Below are positions 28,872 to 39,445 of a DNA stretch of 64,000 nucleotides, piece after piece. This stretch comes from an uncultured Lacinutrix sp. (GTDB lineage Bacteria; Bacteroidota; Bacteroidia; Flavobacteriales; Flavobacteriaceae). Under the pieces are notes generated by a model. That model was given only the letters and a program-made list of their open reading frames with translations. It did no database searches and had not been told where the DNA came from. The position numbers and the translations under genes were made by a program. The DNA is taken from contig NZ_CANMRQ010000012.1 of NCBI RefSeq assembly GCF_947500325.1, positions 1-64,000 of the forward strand. The letters run 5' to 3'. Numbering within the stretch: position 1 is the first letter of the stretch; every line of letters starts with the position of its first letter.

Positions 28872-28903
28872 TAATAAATAATAACAATAAATAAATAATA
28901 ATT

Positions 28904-29521
28904 ATGTCTGGGTTAATTGGAAAGAAAATCGGTATGACCAGCATCTTCGATGAGAATGGAAAAAACATTCCATGTACAGTAATCGAAGCTGGACCATGTA
29001 TCGTTACCCAAGTCAGAACTGAAGAAGTTGACGGCTATGAAGCTATTCAACTTGGTTTCGATGACGCGACAGAAAAAAGTGCTACAAAAGCTGATTTAGG
29101 TCATGCTAAAAAAGCAGGTACTTCTGTTAAACGCAAAGTTGTTGAGTTTCAAGGTTTTGATGAGGAGTACAAGTTAGGTGATGCTATCACTGTAGAACAC
29201 TTCACAGAAGGTGAATTTGTTGATGTTTCAGGAACATCAAAAGGTAAAGGATTTCAAGGTGTTGTAAAGCGTCATGGTTTTGGTGGTGTAGGTCAAGCTA
29301 CTCACGGTCAACATAACCGTTTAAGAGCACCAGGATCTATTGGAGCTGCATCATACCCTGCTCGTGTTTTCAAAGGAATGAAAATGGCAGGAAGAATGGG
29401 TGGAGACACTATAAAAGTTCAAAATTTAAGAGTTTTAAAAGTAGTTACTGAAAAGAATCTACTTGTGGTTAAAGGATGTGTTCCTGGTCATAAAAACGCT
29501 TATGTAACGATTAGAAAATAA
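28904..29521 (+). CDS. rplC: 50S ribosomal protein L3
   Basis: The 205-residue L3 protein nucleates 50S assembly near the peptidyl-transferase centre. It contains [16 protein letters not shown] (N-terminal), [47 protein letters not shown], and the typical methylatable glutamine loop. The stop overlaps the rplD ATG by one base (TAATG), which suggests coupling. Confidence 0.98.
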   Translation: MSGLIGKKIGMTSIFDENGKNIPCTVIEAGPCIVTQVRTEEVDGYEAIQLGFDDATEKSATKADLGHAKKAGTSVKRKVVEFQGFDEEYKLGDAITVEHFTEGEFVDVSGTSKGKGFQGVVKRHGFGGVGQATHGQHNRLRAPGSIGAASYPARVFKGMKMAGRMGGDTIKVQNLRVLKVVTEKNLLVVKGCVPGHKNAYVTIRK

Positions 29522-30150
29522 TGAAAGTAGCAGTTTTAGATATAAACGGAAAAGAAACAGGTAGAAAGGCAGACCTTTCTAGCGATGTTTTTGCTATTGA
29601 GCCTAATAATCATGCAGTGTATTTGGATGTTAAACAATATTTAGCAAACCAAAGACAAGGTACTCATAAAGCTAAAGAAAGAGCTGAAATTACCGGATCT
29701 ACACGTAAGATTAAGAAGCAAAAAGGAACTGGTACAGCGAGAGCAGGTTCTATTAAGTCTGGTGTTTTTAAAGGTGGAGGTCGTATGTTCGGTCCTAGAC
29801 CAAGAAACTACAGTTTCAAACTTAATAAGAACTTAAAAAGATTAGCTCGTAAATCAGCTTTCAGTATTAAGGCAAGTGAGAAGGCAATTGTTGTTTTAGA
29901 AGACTTCAATTTCGACTCTCCAAAGACTAAAAATTTCACTAATATTTTGAAAGCTTTAGACTTACAAAACAAAAAATCTCTCTTCGTGTTGGGTGCGTCA
30001 AATAATAATGTATATTTGTCGTCACGCAATTTAAAAGGGTCTGAAGTTGTAACTAGCTCAGAATTAAGTACTTATAAGATTTTAAATGCAAATCAAGTAG
30101 TGCTTTTAGAAGGTTCTTTAGAAGGAATTGTAACGAATTTAAGTAAATAA
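29521..30150 (+). CDS. rplD: 50S ribosomal protein L4
   Basis: The 209-residue L4 lines the peptide exit tunnel. The long arm segment [33 protein letters not shown] (about 63-99) is present and normal; this loop is where macrolide-resistance changes are known in other bacteria, and no duplication or deletion is seen. In E. coli L4 also regulates the S10 operon. Confidence 0.98.
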   Translation: MKVAVLDINGKETGRKADLSSDVFAIEPNNHAVYLDVKQYLANQRQGTHKAKERAEITGSTRKIKKQKGTGTARAGSIKSGVFKGGGRMFGPRPRNYSFKLNKNLKRLARKSAFSIKASEKAIVVLEDFNFDSPKTKNFTNILKALDLQNKKSLFVLGASNNNVYLSSRNLKGSEVVTSSELSTYKILNANQVVLLEGSLEGIVTNLSK

Positions 30151-30157
30151 GAAACAG

Positions 30158-30448
30158 ATGAATATCTTAATTAAACCTATAATCACAGAAAAAGCGACTG
30201 CAAACAGTGAGTTAAACAACTGCTTCAGTTTCTTCGTGAACACAAAGGCGAACAAGGTAGAAATTAAAAAAGCAGTGGAAGCTGCTTATGGAGTTTCTGT
30301 TGAAAAAGTTCGTACTATAAATGTCCGTCCAGATAGAAGTACTAAGTATACAAAAACTGGTATTCAACATGGTAAAACAAATGCAATGAAAAAAGCAATT
30401 GTACAACTGGCGGAAGGTGAGATAATTGATTTATACACTAACATGTAA
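30158..30448 (+). CDS. rplW: 50S ribosomal protein L23
   Basis: The 96-residue L23 sits at the exit-tunnel mouth and docks SRP and trigger factor. It has the N-terminal IIKPIITEKAT motif and VEIKKAVEAAYGV, with VRTINVRPDRSTKYTKTG after. It lies seven bases downstream of rplD. Confidence 0.98.
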   Translation: MNILIKPIITEKATANSELNNCFSFFVNTKANKVEIKKAVEAAYGVSVEKVRTINVRPDRSTKYTKTGIQHGKTNAMKKAIVQLAEGEIIDLYTNM

Positions 30449-30458
30449 TTAAAGACAA

Positions 30459-31283
30459 ATGTCAGTAAGAAAATTAAAACCAATCACACCAGGACAGCGA
30501 TTTAGAGTTGTTAATGGATTTGACGCCATTACAACTGATAAGCCGGAGAAAAGTTTATTAGCTCCGAAAAAACGTTCAGGTGGTAGAAACAGTCAAGGTC
30601 GTATGACTATGCGCTACAAAGGTGGTGGTCATAAGAAAAGGTATCGTATTATCGATTTTAAAAGAGCTAAAGCAGGAATTCCTGCAGAAGTTGCTTCAAT
30701 CCAATACGATCCTAACCGTACAGCGTTTATCGCTTTATTAAATTACCAAGATGGTGAGAAAACTTATATCATTGCTCAAAATGGTTTGCAAGTTGGACAA
30801 ACTGTTGTTTCAGGTGAAAATGTAGCTCCAGAAATTGGAAATGCAATGCCTTTAGCGAACATTCCATTAGGAACAATCATTTCTTGTGTAGAATTACGTC
30901 CAGGACAAGGAGCAGTTATGGCTCGTAGTGCAGGTGCTTTTGCTCAATTAATGGCAAGAGATGGTAAATTCGCAACTATCAAATTACCGTCAGGTGAAAC
31001 AAGATTAATCTTAGTTACTTGTATGGCTACAATTGGTGTAGTATCTAATTCAGATCACCAATTATTAGTGTCAGGTAAAGCAGGTAGATCAAGATGGTTA
31101 GGTAGAAGACCAAGAACAAGACCAGTAGTAATGAACCCGGTAGATCATCCAATGGGTGGTGGGGAAGGTAAATCTGCAGGTGGTCATCCACGTTCTAGAA
31201 ACGGTATACCAGCTAAAGGATATAGAACACGTTCTAAAACTAAAGCGAGTAATAAATATATTATTGAACGTAGAAAAAAATAA
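30459..31283 (+). CDS. rplB: 50S ribosomal protein L2
   Basis: The 274-residue L2 is needed for subunit joining and peptidyl transfer. Diagnostic sequences: [26 protein letters not shown] near the N-terminus and [24 protein letters not shown] (about 220-243) containing the conserved His. It lies 10 bases after rplW and three before rpsS. Confidence 0.98.
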   Translation: MSVRKLKPITPGQRFRVVNGFDAITTDKPEKSLLAPKKRSGGRNSQGRMTMRYKGGGHKKRYRIIDFKRAKAGIPAEVASIQYDPNRTAFIALLNYQDGEKTYIIAQNGLQVGQTVVSGENVAPEIGNAMPLANIPLGTIISCVELRPGQGAVMARSAGAFAQLMARDGKFATIKLPSGETRLILVTCMATIGVVSNSDHQLLVSGKAGRSRWLGRRPRTRPVVMNPVDHPMGGGEGKSAGGHPRSRNGIPAKGYRTRSKTKASNKYIIERRKK

Positions 31284-31286
31284 GAC

Positions 31287-31565
31287 ATGGCAAGATCATT
31301 AAAAAAAGGACCTTACGTTCATTATAAATTAGAAAGAAAAGTGGCTGCTAATGTAGAAGCTAACAAAAAAACAGTTATCAAAACTTGGTCAAGAGCAAGT
31401 ATGATTACTCCGGATTTTGTTGGACAAACTATTGCAGTTCACAATGGCCGTCAATTTGTTCCAGTATATGTTACTGAAAACATGGTAGGTCATAAATTAG
31501 GAGAATTTTCACCAACAAGATCATTTAGAGGTCATGCTGGAGCTAAAAATAAAGGTAAAAAGTAG
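31287..31565 (+). CDS. rpsS: 30S ribosomal protein S19
   Basis: The 92-residue S19 head protein contacts S13 and the tRNA at the A site. [63 protein letters not shown] and the basic tail are all standard. Confidence 0.98.
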   Translation: MARSLKKGPYVHYKLERKVAANVEANKKTVIKTWSRASMITPDFVGQTIAVHNGRQFVPVYVTENMVGHKLGEFSPTRSFRGHAGAKNKGKK

Positions 31566-31570
31566 TAGCT

Positions 31571-31978
31571 ATGGGAAGTCGTAAAAAACAAATGGCAGAC
31601 GCTATTAAGGAAGGTAAAAAGCAAGTTGCTTTTGCTAAGCTTAATAACTGTCCTACATCACCGAGAAAAATGCGTTTAGTAGCCGATTTAGTAAGAGGTG
31701 AACGCGTAGAAAAAGCACTTAACATTTTAAAGTTTTCTCAAAAAGAAGCTTCTAATCGTTTAGAGACATTGTTGGTTTCTGCAATTGCAAACTGGCAAGC
31801 TAAAAATGAAGATGCATCTATTGAAGAGGCTGAACTTTTTGTTAAAGAGATTAGAGTTGACGGAGGATCTATGTTAAAAAGATTACGTCCAGCACCTCAA
31901 GGTCGTGCACACAGAATAAGAAAACGTTCTAACCACGTAACAATCGTAGTTGGAGCTAACAATAATACACAAAGCTAA
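31571..31978 (+). CDS. rplV: 50S ribosomal protein L22
   Basis: The 135-residue L22 protein spans the exit-tunnel constriction. Conserved [28 protein letters not shown] and the beta-hairpin [32 protein letters not shown] are intact. rpsC begins seven bases after its stop. Confidence 0.98.
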   Translation: MGSRKKQMADAIKEGKKQVAFAKLNNCPTSPRKMRLVADLVRGERVEKALNILKFSQKEASNRLETLLVSAIANWQAKNEDASIEEAELFVKEIRVDGGSMLKRLRPAPQGRAHRIRKRSNHVTIVVGANNNTQS

Positions 31979-31985
31979 GATAGAT

Positions 31986-32708
31986 ATGGGACAAAAGACA
32001 AATCCAATCGGGAATCGCTTAGGAATTATCAGAGGATGGGAATCTAACTGGTACGGAGGAAACGATTATGGTGATAAACTTGCCGAAGACGATAAGATTA
32101 GAAAATACGTTCACGCGCGTTTATCTAAAGCTAGTGTAAGTAGAGTAATCATCGAGAGAACTTTAAAACTTGTAACCGTTACTATTACAACTGCAAGACC
32201 AGGTATCATTATTGGTAAAGGTGGGCAGGAAGTAGACAAGTTAAAAGAAGAGCTTAAGAAAATTACTGGTAAAGAAGTTCAGATTAACATCTTTGAGATT
32301 AAAAGACCTGAACTTGATGCATTCTTAGTAGGAACAAGTATCGCTCGTCAAATTGAAAATAGAATTTCATATAGACGTGCAATTAAGATGGCTATTGCTG
32401 CTACTATGCGTATGAACGCTGAAGGAATTAAAATCCAAATTAGTGGTCGTTTAAATGGTGCTGAAATGGCACGTTCTGAACACTACAAAGAAGGACGTAT
32501 TCCTTTATCAACTTTTAGAGCCGATATTGACTATGCTTTAGTTGAGGCACATACTACTTATGGTAGATTAGGTGTTAAAGTATGGATCATGAAAGGTGAA
32601 GTATATGGTAAAAGAGAACTTTCTCCTCTTGTTGGATTATCTAAGAAGCAAGGAAAAGGTGGACGTGGTGGTAGAGATAATAAGAACCAATCTCGTCGTA
32701 GAAAGTAA
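31986..32708 (+). CDS. rpsC: 30S ribosomal protein S3
   Basis: S3 (240 residues) is at the mRNA entry channel. The longest frame begins at a TTG inside rplV; the ATG at 31986 gives the family start [18 protein letters not shown]. The KH motif [24 protein letters not shown] (about 62-85) and the C-terminal [12 protein letters not shown] are both visible. The basic tail is ordinary. Confidence 0.97.
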   Translation: MGQKTNPIGNRLGIIRGWESNWYGGNDYGDKLAEDDKIRKYVHARLSKASVSRVIIERTLKLVTVTITTARPGIIIGKGGQEVDKLKEELKKITGKEVQINIFEIKRPELDAFLVGTSIARQIENRISYRRAIKMAIAATMRMNAEGIKIQISGRLNGAEMARSEHYKEGRIPLSTFRADIDYALVEAHTTYGRLGVKVWIMKGEVYGKRELSPLVGLSKKQGKGGRGGRDNKNQSRRRK

Positions 32709-32728
32709 TTTTTTAAAGAACAAGAAAA

Positions 32729-33148
32729 ATGTTACAGCCTAAAAGAACAAAATTTCGTAAACAACAAAAAGGACGTATGAAAGGTAATGCCGGAAGAGGG
32801 CATCAACTTTCAAATGGAACTTTTGGAATAAAATCACTAGACTCGAATTTTTTAACTTCGCGTCAAATAGAAGCAGCACGTATTGCAGCTACTCGTTACA
32901 TGAAAAGAGAAGGGCAACTTTGGATTAAGATATTTCCAGACAAGCCTATTACAAAGAAACCTCTTGAAGTACGTATGGGTAAAGGTAAAGGTGGTGTAGA
33001 ATATTGGGCAGCAGTAGTTAAGCCAGGTAGAGTCCTTTTTGAAATAGGAGGAGTGCCATTAGACGTTGCAAAAGAAGCATTACGTTTAGCAGCACAAAAA
33101 TTACCTGTAAAAACTAAGTTTTTAATCGCTAGAGATTACGAAGCATAA
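32729..33148 (+). CDS. rplP: 50S ribosomal protein L16
   Basis: The 139-residue L16 helps position tRNA in the A and P sites. It starts [19 protein letters not shown] and has the conserved [44 protein letters not shown]. It lies 20 bases after rpsC. Confidence 0.98.
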   Translation: MLQPKRTKFRKQQKGRMKGNAGRGHQLSNGTFGIKSLDSNFLTSRQIEAARIAATRYMKREGQLWIKIFPDKPITKKPLEVRMGKGKGGVEYWAAVVKPGRVLFEIGGVPLDVAKEALRLAAQKLPVKTKFLIARDYEA

Positions 33149-33161
33149 TTTATTTGATATT

Positions 33162-33353
33162 ATGAAACAATCAGAAATTAAAGAATTATCTGTAGCTGAG
33201 TTACAAGATAAACTTAGTGAGACAAAAAAGAGTTATTCAGACCTAAAAATGGCACATGCAATATCTCCTTTAGATAACCCAATCCAATTACGTTCTGTAA
33301 GAAGAGACGTGGCAAGATTGGCAACGGAATTAACTAAAAGAGAATTACAATAA
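33162..33353 (+). CDS. rpmC: 50S ribosomal protein L29
   Basis: The 63-residue, two-helix L29 sits beside L23 at the tunnel exit. The segment VAELQDKLSETKKSYSDLKMAHAISPLDNPIQLRSVRRDVARLATELTKRE is typical, including the R-R-D-V-A-R helix. Confidence 0.96.
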   Translation: MKQSEIKELSVAELQDKLSETKKSYSDLKMAHAISPLDNPIQLRSVRRDVARLATELTKRELQ

Positions 33354-33362
33354 TTCTGCTTA

Positions 33363-33623
33363 ATGATGGAAAAAAGAAACTTAAGAAAAGAACGTATAGG
33401 AGTTGTTACAAGTAACAAAATGATGAAATCAATTGTGGTTTCTGAAGTTAAAAAAGTAAAACACCCTATGTACGGAAAGTTCGTGTTAAAAACGAAGAAA
33501 TACGTTGCACACGACGAGACAAACGATTGTAACATTGGAGATACTGTAAAGATCATGGAAACAAGACCTTTAAGTAAATCTAAATGTTGGAGATTAGTTG
33601 AAATAATTGAAAGAGCGAAGTAA
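33363..33623 (+). CDS. rpsQ: 30S ribosomal protein S17
   Basis: The 86-residue S17 primary 16S-binding protein. Two adjacent ATGs (33363 and 33366) are possible starts. The sequence [36 protein letters not shown] and [23 protein letters not shown] define the OB-fold family. rplN starts two bases after the stop. Confidence 0.97.
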   Translation: MMEKRNLRKERIGVVTSNKMMKSIVVSEVKKVKHPMYGKFVLKTKKYVAHDETNDCNIGDTVKIMETRPLSKSKCWRLVEIIERAK

Positions 33624-33625
33624 TT

Positions 33626-33994
33626 ATGGTACAACAAGAATCAAGACTAAAAGTAGCAGATAACACTGGAGCAAAAGAAGTATTAACAATACGTGTTCTA
33701 GGTGGTACTAAAAGAAGATACGCTTCTGTAGGTGACAAAATTGTTGTTACAGTAAAAGATGCAACTCCTAATGGAAACATTAAAAAAGGAGCTGTTTCTA
33801 CTGCAGTTGTTGTACGTACAAAAAAAGAAGTAAGACGTCCAGATGGATCTTATATTAGATTCGATGATAATGCTTGTGTACTTTTAAACCCAACGGGTGA
33901 AATGAGAGGAACACGTGTATTTGGACCTGTTGCTAGAGAACTTCGTGATAAACAATTCATGAAAATTGTATCATTGGCACCAGAGGTGCTTTAA
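33626..33994 (+). CDS. rplN: 50S ribosomal protein L14
   Basis: The 122-residue L14, at the subunit interface, contains the motif [18 protein letters not shown] at its start. It goes on with [54 protein letters not shown]. It is a perfect family match in length. Confidence 0.98.
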   Translation: MVQQESRLKVADNTGAKEVLTIRVLGGTKRRYASVGDKIVVTVKDATPNGNIKKGAVSTAVVVRTKKEVRRPDGSYIRFDDNACVLLNPTGEMRGTRVFGPVARELRDKQFMKIVSLAPEVL

Positions 33995-34007
33995 TTGATA
34001 AATCAAG

Positions 34008-34319
34008 ATGACAAAGCTTAAAATAAAATCTGGAGATACTGTAAAAGTAATTGCTGGAGATCATAAAGGATCAGAAGGGAAAGTACAAAAAGTATTAGCC
34101 GATAAGAACAAAGCGATCGTTGAGGGTGTAAACATGGTGAAGAAACACACTAAGCCAAGTGCACAGAGCCCACAAGGAGGAATCGTAGAAAAAGAAGCTC
34201 CTATTCAAATATCGAACTTATCATTGTTAACTTCTAAAGGAGAAACAACAAGAGTTGGGTATAGAATGGAAGGAGATAAGAAAGTGAGATTTTCTAAAAA
34301 ATCTAATGAAGTAATATAG
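34008..34319 (+). CDS. rplX: 50S ribosomal protein L24
   Basis: The 103-residue L24 assembly initiator has the KOW motif [23 protein letters not shown] at 7-29 and [28 protein letters not shown]. rplE follows after two bases. Confidence 0.98.
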   Translation: MTKLKIKSGDTVKVIAGDHKGSEGKVQKVLADKNKAIVEGVNMVKKHTKPSAQSPQGGIVEKEAPIQISNLSLLTSKGETTRVGYRMEGDKKVRFSKKSNEVI

Positions 34320-34321
34320 TT

Positions 34322-34873
34322 ATGGCATATTCACCGAGACTTAAAGAAGAGTATAAAAGCAGAGTAATTGCAGCTCTTACAGAAGAATTTGGTTATAGTA
34401 ATGTAATGCAAGTACCAAAACTAAAAAAGATAGTAGTATCTAGAGGAGTTGGTGCAGCAGTTGCAGATAAAAAATTAGTTGACTACGCAGTAGATGAACT
34501 AACAACTATAACAGGACAAAAAGCTATAGCAACACTATCTAAAAAAGATGTTGCAACTTTCAAATTACGTAAAGGTATGCCAATTGGCGCTATGGTTACG
34601 TTAAGAGGAGAAAGAATGTACGAATTTTTAGATCGTTTAGTAACTTCAGCCTTACCACGTGTAAGAGATTTTGGAGGAATTAAAGCTAAAGGTTTTGATG
34701 GAAGAGGTAACTACAATTTAGGAGTTACTGAACAAATTATATTCCCTGAAATTGATATTGATAAAATCAATAAAATCTCAGGAATGGATATTACATTTGT
34801 AACTTCTGCTGAAACAGATAAAGAAGCAAAATCATTATTAACCGAATTAGGATTACCTTTTCAAAAAAACTAA
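34322..34873 (+). CDS. rplE: 50S ribosomal protein L5
   Basis: The 183-residue L5 anchors 5S r[68 protein letters not shown]-type sequence and [18 protein letters not shown] are typical. Three bases separate it from rpsN. Confidence 0.98.
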   Translation: MAYSPRLKEEYKSRVIAALTEEFGYSNVMQVPKLKKIVVSRGVGAAVADKKLVDYAVDELTTITGQKAIATLSKKDVATFKLRKGMPIGAMVTLRGERMYEFLDRLVTSALPRVRDFGGIKAKGFDGRGNYNLGVTEQIIFPEIDIDKINKISGMDITFVTSAETDKEAKSLLTELGLPFQKN

Positions 34874-34876
34874 GTT

Positions 34877-35146
34877 ATGGCTAAAGAATCAATGAAAGCC
34901 CGCGAGGTGAAAAGAGCTAAAACAGTAGCTAAATATGCTGAGAAACGTAAAGCTTTAAAAGAAGCTGGAGATTATGAAGCATTACAAAAGTTACCTAAAA
35001 ATGCTTCTCCAGTACGTATGCACAATCGTTGTAAATTAACTGGAAGGCCTAAAGGTTATATGCGTAATTTTGGTATTTCTCGTGTTACATTTAGAGAGAT
35101 GGCAAATCAAGGTTTAATACCTGGCGTTAAAAAAGCAAGTTGGTAA
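34877..35146 (+). CDS. rpsN: 30S ribosomal protein S14 (zinc-free form)
   Basis: At 89 residues this S14 has [42 protein letters not shown] at its C-terminal end. Only one cysteine is present, so the CxxC pairs of the zinc-binding short S14 type are missing. That marks the zinc-independent form. A 60-base structured gap follows before rpsH. Confidence 0.98.
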   Translation: MAKESMKAREVKRAKTVAKYAEKRKALKEAGDYEALQKLPKNASPVRMHNRCKLTGRPKGYMRNFGISRVTFREMANQGLIPGVKKASW

Positions 35147-35155
35147 AATTATAAA

Positions 35156-35188
35156 TTGGTCTAAGGTTCGCAATAATGCGAAAACCAA
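35156..35188 (+). promoter_or_regulatory. Structured hairpin ahead of rpsH (possible S8 autoregulatory site)
   Basis: In the 60-base gap an outer stem TTGGT/ACCAA and an inner stem TTCGCA/TGCGAA enclose the loop ATAA, with an asymmetric internal loop (CTAAGG opposite one A). No T-run follows, so it is not a terminator. In E. coli S8 represses the spc operon by binding a hairpin with an internal loop; similar use here is inference. Confidence 0.4.
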
Positions 35189-35206
35189 GTCCGCAAATCA
35201 ATACAT

Positions 35207-35605
35207 ATGTATACAGATCCAATTGCAGATTTCTTGACTAGAATTAGAAACGCAGTGCGTGCTAATCACAGAGTTGTAGAAATTCCTGCATCAAATTTAA
35301 AAAAGGACATAACTAAAATCTTATTCGATCAAGGATATATTTTAAGTTATAAGTTCGATGATTCTTCTGTACAAGGGACTATTAAAATAGCTCTTAAGTA
35401 CAATAAAGAAACAAAAGAACCAGTAATTAGAAAATTACAAAGAATCAGTAAGCCTGGTTTACGTAAATATTCTAGTTCTACTGAATTACCACGTATTCTT
35501 AACGGGTTAGGTATTGCTATCGTTTCTACTTCTCATGGAGTAATGACAGGTAAGCAAGCACAACGTGAAAATGTTGGTGGTGAAGTTTTATGTTACGTTT
35601 ACTAA
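35207..35605 (+). CDS. rpsH: 30S ribosomal protein S8
   Basis: The 132-residue S8 starts [28 protein letters not shown] and ends with [37 protein letters not shown], the family C-terminal signature that binds 16S helix 21. It is a candidate translational repressor of the spc genes. Confidence 0.98.
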   Translation: MYTDPIADFLTRIRNAVRANHRVVEIPASNLKKDITKILFDQGYILSYKFDDSSVQGTIKIALKYNKETKEPVIRKLQRISKPGLRKYSSSTELPRILNGLGIAIVSTSHGVMTGKQAQRENVGGEVLCYVY

Positions 35606-35623
35606 TCTAAAAGGGAGAAAGAG

Positions 35624-36166
35624 ATGTCAAGAATAGGAAATAACCCAGTTGCAATTCCAGAAGGAGTTACTGTAGAAGTAAAAGATAACGTAATCACAGT
35701 AAAAGGTAAAATGGGAGAATTATCTCAGCCTTATGATACTGTAGATATTAAAGTTGAAGATGCTAATGTGTCAGTAACACGTTCATCAGATAATAAAGAA
35801 AGTAAAGCTAAGCATGGTTTATACAGATCACTTGTTAACAACATGGTTGAAGGTGTATCTAAAGGATTTACCAAAGAGCTTGAGCTAGTTGGAGTAGGAT
35901 ATAGAGCAAGTAACCAAGGTAACAGATTAGAGTTAGCTTTAGGTTTCTCTCATAACATTGTTATGAGTATTGCACCAGAAGTGAAAGTGGAAACAGTTTC
36001 AGATAAAGGTAAAAATCCATTAATTAAGTTAACATCACATGACAAACAACTTGTTGGACAAGTAGCTGCGAAAATTCGTGGATTTAGAAAACCTGAACCT
36101 TACAAAGGAAAAGGTATTAGATTTGTAGGTGAAATAATCAGAAGAAAAGCTGGTAAATCAGCATAA
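35624..36166 (+). CDS. rplF: 50S ribosomal protein L6
   Basis: The 180-residue L6 has two related domains. MSRIGNNPVAIPEGV opens the first and VGQVAAKIRGFRKPEPYKGKGIRFVGEIIRRKAGKSA closes the second, with the conserved tail that contacts helix 97 near the factor-binding site. Confidence 0.98.
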   Translation: MSRIGNNPVAIPEGVTVEVKDNVITVKGKMGELSQPYDTVDIKVEDANVSVTRSSDNKESKAKHGLYRSLVNNMVEGVSKGFTKELELVGVGYRASNQGNRLELALGFSHNIVMSIAPEVKVETVSDKGKNPLIKLTSHDKQLVGQVAAKIRGFRKPEPYKGKGIRFVGEIIRRKAGKSA

Positions 36167-36176
36167 TAATTAAGTT

Positions 36177-36533
36177 ATGGCGTTAACAAAAAACGAAAGA
36201 AGACTAAGAATAAAAAACAGAATCCGTAAGATTGTTTCTGGTACAGAAGCGAGACCTAGATTAGCTGTTTTTAGAAGTAATAAAGAAATTTATGCTCAAG
36301 TAGTTGATGATGTTACAGGTAAAACTTTAGCAGCAGCATCTTCAAGAGATAAAGACATTAGTTCTGCAAAAGGTAATAAGTCTGAAGTAGCTACTTTAGT
36401 AGGGAAATCAGTTGCCGAAAAAGCAATCAAAGCTGGAATTAGTACAATCTCTTTTGATAGAGGTGGATACTTATATCACGGAAGAGTAAAATCATTAGCT
36501 GAAGGAGCTAGAGAAGCAGGACTTAAATTCTAA
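36177..36533 (+). CDS. rplR: 50S ribosomal protein L18
   Basis: The 118-residue 5S-binding protein L18. The pattern [38 protein letters not shown] and the C-terminal [27 protein letters not shown] are characteristic of the family. Confidence 0.98.
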   Translation: MALTKNERRLRIKNRIRKIVSGTEARPRLAVFRSNKEIYAQVVDDVTGKTLAAASSRDKDISSAKGNKSEVATLVGKSVAEKAIKAGISTISFDRGGYLYHGRVKSLAEGAREAGLKF

Positions 36534-36539
36534 GAAATT

Positions 36540-37064
36540 ATGTATCAAAAATACAAAAGCGCAGAGTTAGTAAAACCAAGTGGATTAGATCTTAAAGATC
36601 GTTTAGTTGGTGTACAGAGAGTTACTAAAGTAACAAAAGGTGGTAGAGCATTTGGTTTTTCAGCAATCGTTGTGGTTGGTGATGAAGCAGGTGTTGTAGG
36701 ACATGGTTTAGGAAAATCTAAAGATGTAGCAAGTGCAATTGCAAAAGCTATTGAAGATGCTAAAAAGAACCTTGTACGTATTCCTATTATTAAGGGAACA
36801 TTACCACATGAACAAAAAGGTAAGTATGGTGGAGCAAGAGTAAACATCATTCCTGCAGCTCCTGGTACAGGAGTTATTGCTGGTGGAGCTGTAAGAACAG
36901 TTCTTGAAGCAGTAGGAGTACATGATGTATTATCTAAGTCTCAAGGATCATCAAACCCACATAATGTAGTAAAAGCTACTTTTGATGCATTATTGCAATT
37001 AAGAAGTGCTCAAACTATTGCTCGTGAGAGAGGTATTTCATTAGAGAAAGTTTTTAACGGTTAA
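36540..37064 (+). CDS. rpsE: 30S ribosomal protein S5
   Basis: The 174-residue S5 helps with decoding accuracy. The N-terminal double-stranded RNA-binding part has [29 protein letters not shown] with the fidelity loop, and the rest has [10 protein letters not shown] and [25 protein letters not shown]. Length and motifs are ordinary. Confidence 0.98.
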   Translation: MYQKYKSAELVKPSGLDLKDRLVGVQRVTKVTKGGRAFGFSAIVVVGDEAGVVGHGLGKSKDVASAIAKAIEDAKKNLVRIPIIKGTLPHEQKGKYGGARVNIIPAAPGTGVIAGGAVRTVLEAVGVHDVLSKSQGSSNPHNVVKATFDALLQLRSAQTIARERGISLEKVFNG

Positions 37065-37075
37065 TATTTACAGAA

Positions 37076-37258
37076 ATGGCAAAAATAAAAGTAACAAAAG
37101 TTAAGAGCGCAATCAATCGTACTAAAAGACAAAAGTTAACATTATTAGCTTTAGGTTTAAAAAAGATTGGTCAAACTGTTGAGCACGAAAACACTCCTAA
37201 TATTTTAGGAATGGTAAGAAAAGTTAATCACTTAGTTTCTGTAGAAGAAACTAAATAA
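37076..37258 (+). CDS. rpmD: 50S ribosomal protein L30
   Basis: The 60-residue L30 has KVTKVKSAINRTKRQKLTLLALGLKKIGQTVEHENTPNILGMVRKVNHLV, the complete short bacterial form. Confidence 0.97.
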   Translation: MAKIKVTKVKSAINRTKRQKLTLLALGLKKIGQTVEHENTPNILGMVRKVNHLVSVEETK

Positions 37259-37270
37259 CAATATACTGAA

Positions 37271-37723
37271 ATGAATTTAAGTAATTTAAAACCTGCAGAA
37301 GGTTCAGTAAAAAACCAAGGTAAAAGAATAGGTAGAGGACAAGGTTCTGGTAAAGGTGGTACTGCTACACGTGGTCACAAAGGAGCAAAGTCTCGTTCTG
37401 GTTATTCTAAGAAGGTAGGTTTTGAAGGTGGTCAAATGCCTATTCAAAGACGTGTACCTAAGTTTGGTTTTACAAACATCAACCGTAAAGAATATCAAGG
37501 AATAAACTTAGATACTTTACAACAATTAGTTGATGATAAGAAAATTAAAGATACATTAGACTTTGATACTATCGTTTCTTTAGGTTTAGCTGGAAAGAAT
37601 GAACTAGTGAAAATCTTAGGAAGAGGAGAATTAAAAGCTAAATTAAATGTAACTGCACATAAATTTACTGCTACTGCTAAAGCTGCTATTGAAGCTGCTG
37701 GTGGAGAAGCAGGAACTTTATAA
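37271..37723 (+). CDS. rplO: 50S ribosomal protein L15
   Basis: The 150-residue L15 late-assembly protein starts MNLSNLKPAEGSVKNQGKRIGRG, continues with the glycine-rich GQGSGKGGTATRGHKGAKSRSGY, and has FEGGQMPIQRRVPKFGF. secY follows after 15 bases, the standard spc arrangement. Confidence 0.98.
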   Translation: MNLSNLKPAEGSVKNQGKRIGRGQGSGKGGTATRGHKGAKSRSGYSKKVGFEGGQMPIQRRVPKFGFTNINRKEYQGINLDTLQQLVDDKKIKDTLDFDTIVSLGLAGKNELVKILGRGELKAKLNVTAHKFTATAKAAIEAAGGEAGTL

Positions 37724-37738
37724 GACCTATTAAAGAAT

Positions 37739-39094
37739 ATGAAAATTATAGAAACGTTAAAGAATGTTTGGAAAATTGAGGAGCTAAGAAACCGAATCAT
37801 ATTTACATTAGGTTTATTATTAGTATACCGTTTTGGAGCACAAGTTGTACTTCCTGGTATAGATGCAGCTCAATTAACTAATTTACAAAATGAAGCTGGC
37901 GGTGGTGGTATTTTTGGTTTATTAAATGCCTTTACAGGTGGAGCATTTGCAAATGCTTCAGTATTTGCATTAGGTATTATGCCTTATATCTCCGCTTCAA
38001 TTGTAGTGCAATTAATGGGAATAGCAATTCCTTATTTACAAAAATTACAAAAGGAAGGTGCTAGTGGGCAAAAGAAAATTACGCAAATCACGCGTTGGTT
38101 GACTATTGGTATTTGTTTAGTACAAGCGCCAGGTTATTTAGCTAGTTTAGGCCCAATGTTTGGTATTCCAGATTCTGCATTCTTGTTAGGTCAAGGTGGC
38201 GTATTCTATTTCTCATCTATAGTAATTCTAGTAACTGGCTGTATTTTTGCAATGTGGTTAGGTGAAAAAATTACAGATAAAGGAATTGGTAATGGTATTT
38301 CATTATTAATTATGGTAGGTATTATTGCTACATTACCAAAATCATTTTTACAAAATGCAGCATCTAGATTAGATACTGGAAATAATGTAATGATGATTCT
38401 TTTTGAAATGGTTATATGGTTTGCTATTATCGCAGCATCAATTCTATTAGTAATGGCAGTTAGAAAAATAGCTGTACAATATGCTAGAAGATCTGCAACT
38501 GGAGGTTATGAGAAAAATGTATTTGGAGGAGCGAGACAGTTTATTCCATTAAAGCTTAATGCTTCTGGAGTTATGCCAATTATCTTTGCTCAAGCAATTA
38601 TGTTTGTTCCAGGTTTAATTGGAGGATCATCTTTATTAAAAGATACTTCTGCTGGAGCTTGGATGCAAGCTAACTTTTCTGATATGTTTGGATTTTGGTA
38701 TAATTTAGTATTCGCTTTATTAATTATAATATTTACATATTTCTATACGGCGATTACAGTACCAACAAACAAAATGGCAGACGATTTAAAACGTAGTGGT
38801 GGTTTTATTCCTGGTATTCGTCCAGGTTCTGAAACTTCAGAATATTTAGACAAAATTATGTCTCAAATTACACTACCTGGTTCTATATTCTTAGCTTTAA
38901 TAGCTGTGTTCCCAGCATTTGTATTTAAGCTAATGGGTGTGCAATCTGGTTGGGCATTGTTTTTTGGAGGTACATCACTTTTAATTATGGTTGGAGTTGC
39001 AATTGACACTATGCAACAAGTAAATTCTTACTTGTTAAATAGACACTATGACGGCTTAATGAAAACTGGTAAAAATAGAAAAGCAGTAGCTTAA
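37739..39094 (+). CDS. secY: Protein translocase subunit SecY
   Basis: The 451-residue pore subunit of the SecYEG channel has ten predicted membrane helices. It shows [35 protein letters not shown] (the plug and second helix), the [14 protein letters not shown] motif, and [33 protein letters not shown]-like sequence in the loop before helix 9. It sits in the usual place after rplO and before infA. Confidence 0.98.
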   Translation: MKIIETLKNVWKIEELRNRIIFTLGLLLVYRFGAQVVLPGIDAAQLTNLQNEAGGGGIFGLLNAFTGGAFANASVFALGIMPYISASIVVQLMGIAIPYLQKLQKEGASGQKKITQITRWLTIGICLVQAPGYLASLGPMFGIPDSAFLLGQGGVFYFSSIVILVTGCIFAMWLGEKITDKGIGNGISLLIMVGIIATLPKSFLQNAASRLDTGNNVMMILFEMVIWFAIIAASILLVMAVRKIAVQYARRSATGGYEKNVFGGARQFIPLKLNASGVMPIIFAQAIMFVPGLIGGSSLLKDTSAGAWMQANFSDMFGFWYNLVFALLIIIFTYFYTAITVPTNKMADDLKRSGGFIPGIRPGSETSEYLDKIMSQITLPGSIFLALIAVFPAFVFKLMGVQSGWALFFGGTSLLIMVGVAIDTMQQVNSYLLNRHYDGLMKTGKNRKAVA

Positions 39095-39105
39095 TATATT
39101 ATACT

Positions 39106-39321
39106 ATGGCAAAACAAGCAGCAATAGAACAAGACGGAACAATAATAGAAGCATTATCTAATGCTATGTTTCGTGTTGAATTAGAGAATGGTCACATTGT
39201 GACAGCACACATATCTGGTAAAATGCGTATGCATTACATTAAATTGTTACCAGGTGATAAAGTAAAATTAGAAATGAGTCCTTACGATTTAACTAAGGCT
39301 CGAATAACTTATAGATACTAA
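39106..39321 (+). CDS. infA: Translation initiation factor IF-1
   Basis: The 71-residue S1-type OB-fold factor IF-1 binds the A site at initiation. [30 protein letters not shown] and [34 protein letters not shown] match throughout. Confidence 0.98.
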   Translation: MAKQAAIEQDGTIIEALSNAMFRVELENGHIVTAHISGKMRMHYIKLLPGDKVKLEMSPYDLTKARITYRY

Positions 39322-39326
39322 GACTT

Positions 39327-39443
39327 ATGAAAGTAAGAGCATCAGTTAAAAAAAGAAGTGCAGATTGTAAGATCGTACGAAGAAAAGGCAGACTTTACGT
39401 CATTAACAAAAAGAATCCTAGATTCAAACAAAGACAAGGGTAA
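39327..39443 (+). CDS. rpmJ: 50S ribosomal protein L36 (reduced zinc motif)
   Basis: Read directly from the sequence: 38 residues beginning [20 protein letters not shown] and ending with a FKQRQG tail. Only Cys14 remains; the other cysteine and histidine ligands of the zinc-bound L36 form are replaced (Ser11, Asn27, Phe33). It is therefore the zinc-free type usual in Bacteroidota. It begins five bases after infA and ends two bases before rpsM. Confidence 0.97.
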   Translation: MKVRASVKKRSADCKIVRRKGRLYVINKKNPRFKQRQG

Positions 39444-39445
39444 TT

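Noticed and set aside
31950-31985. TTG start for rpsC inside rplV
   Set aside because: S3 proteins begin MGQKxNP; the ATG at 31986 gives that start.
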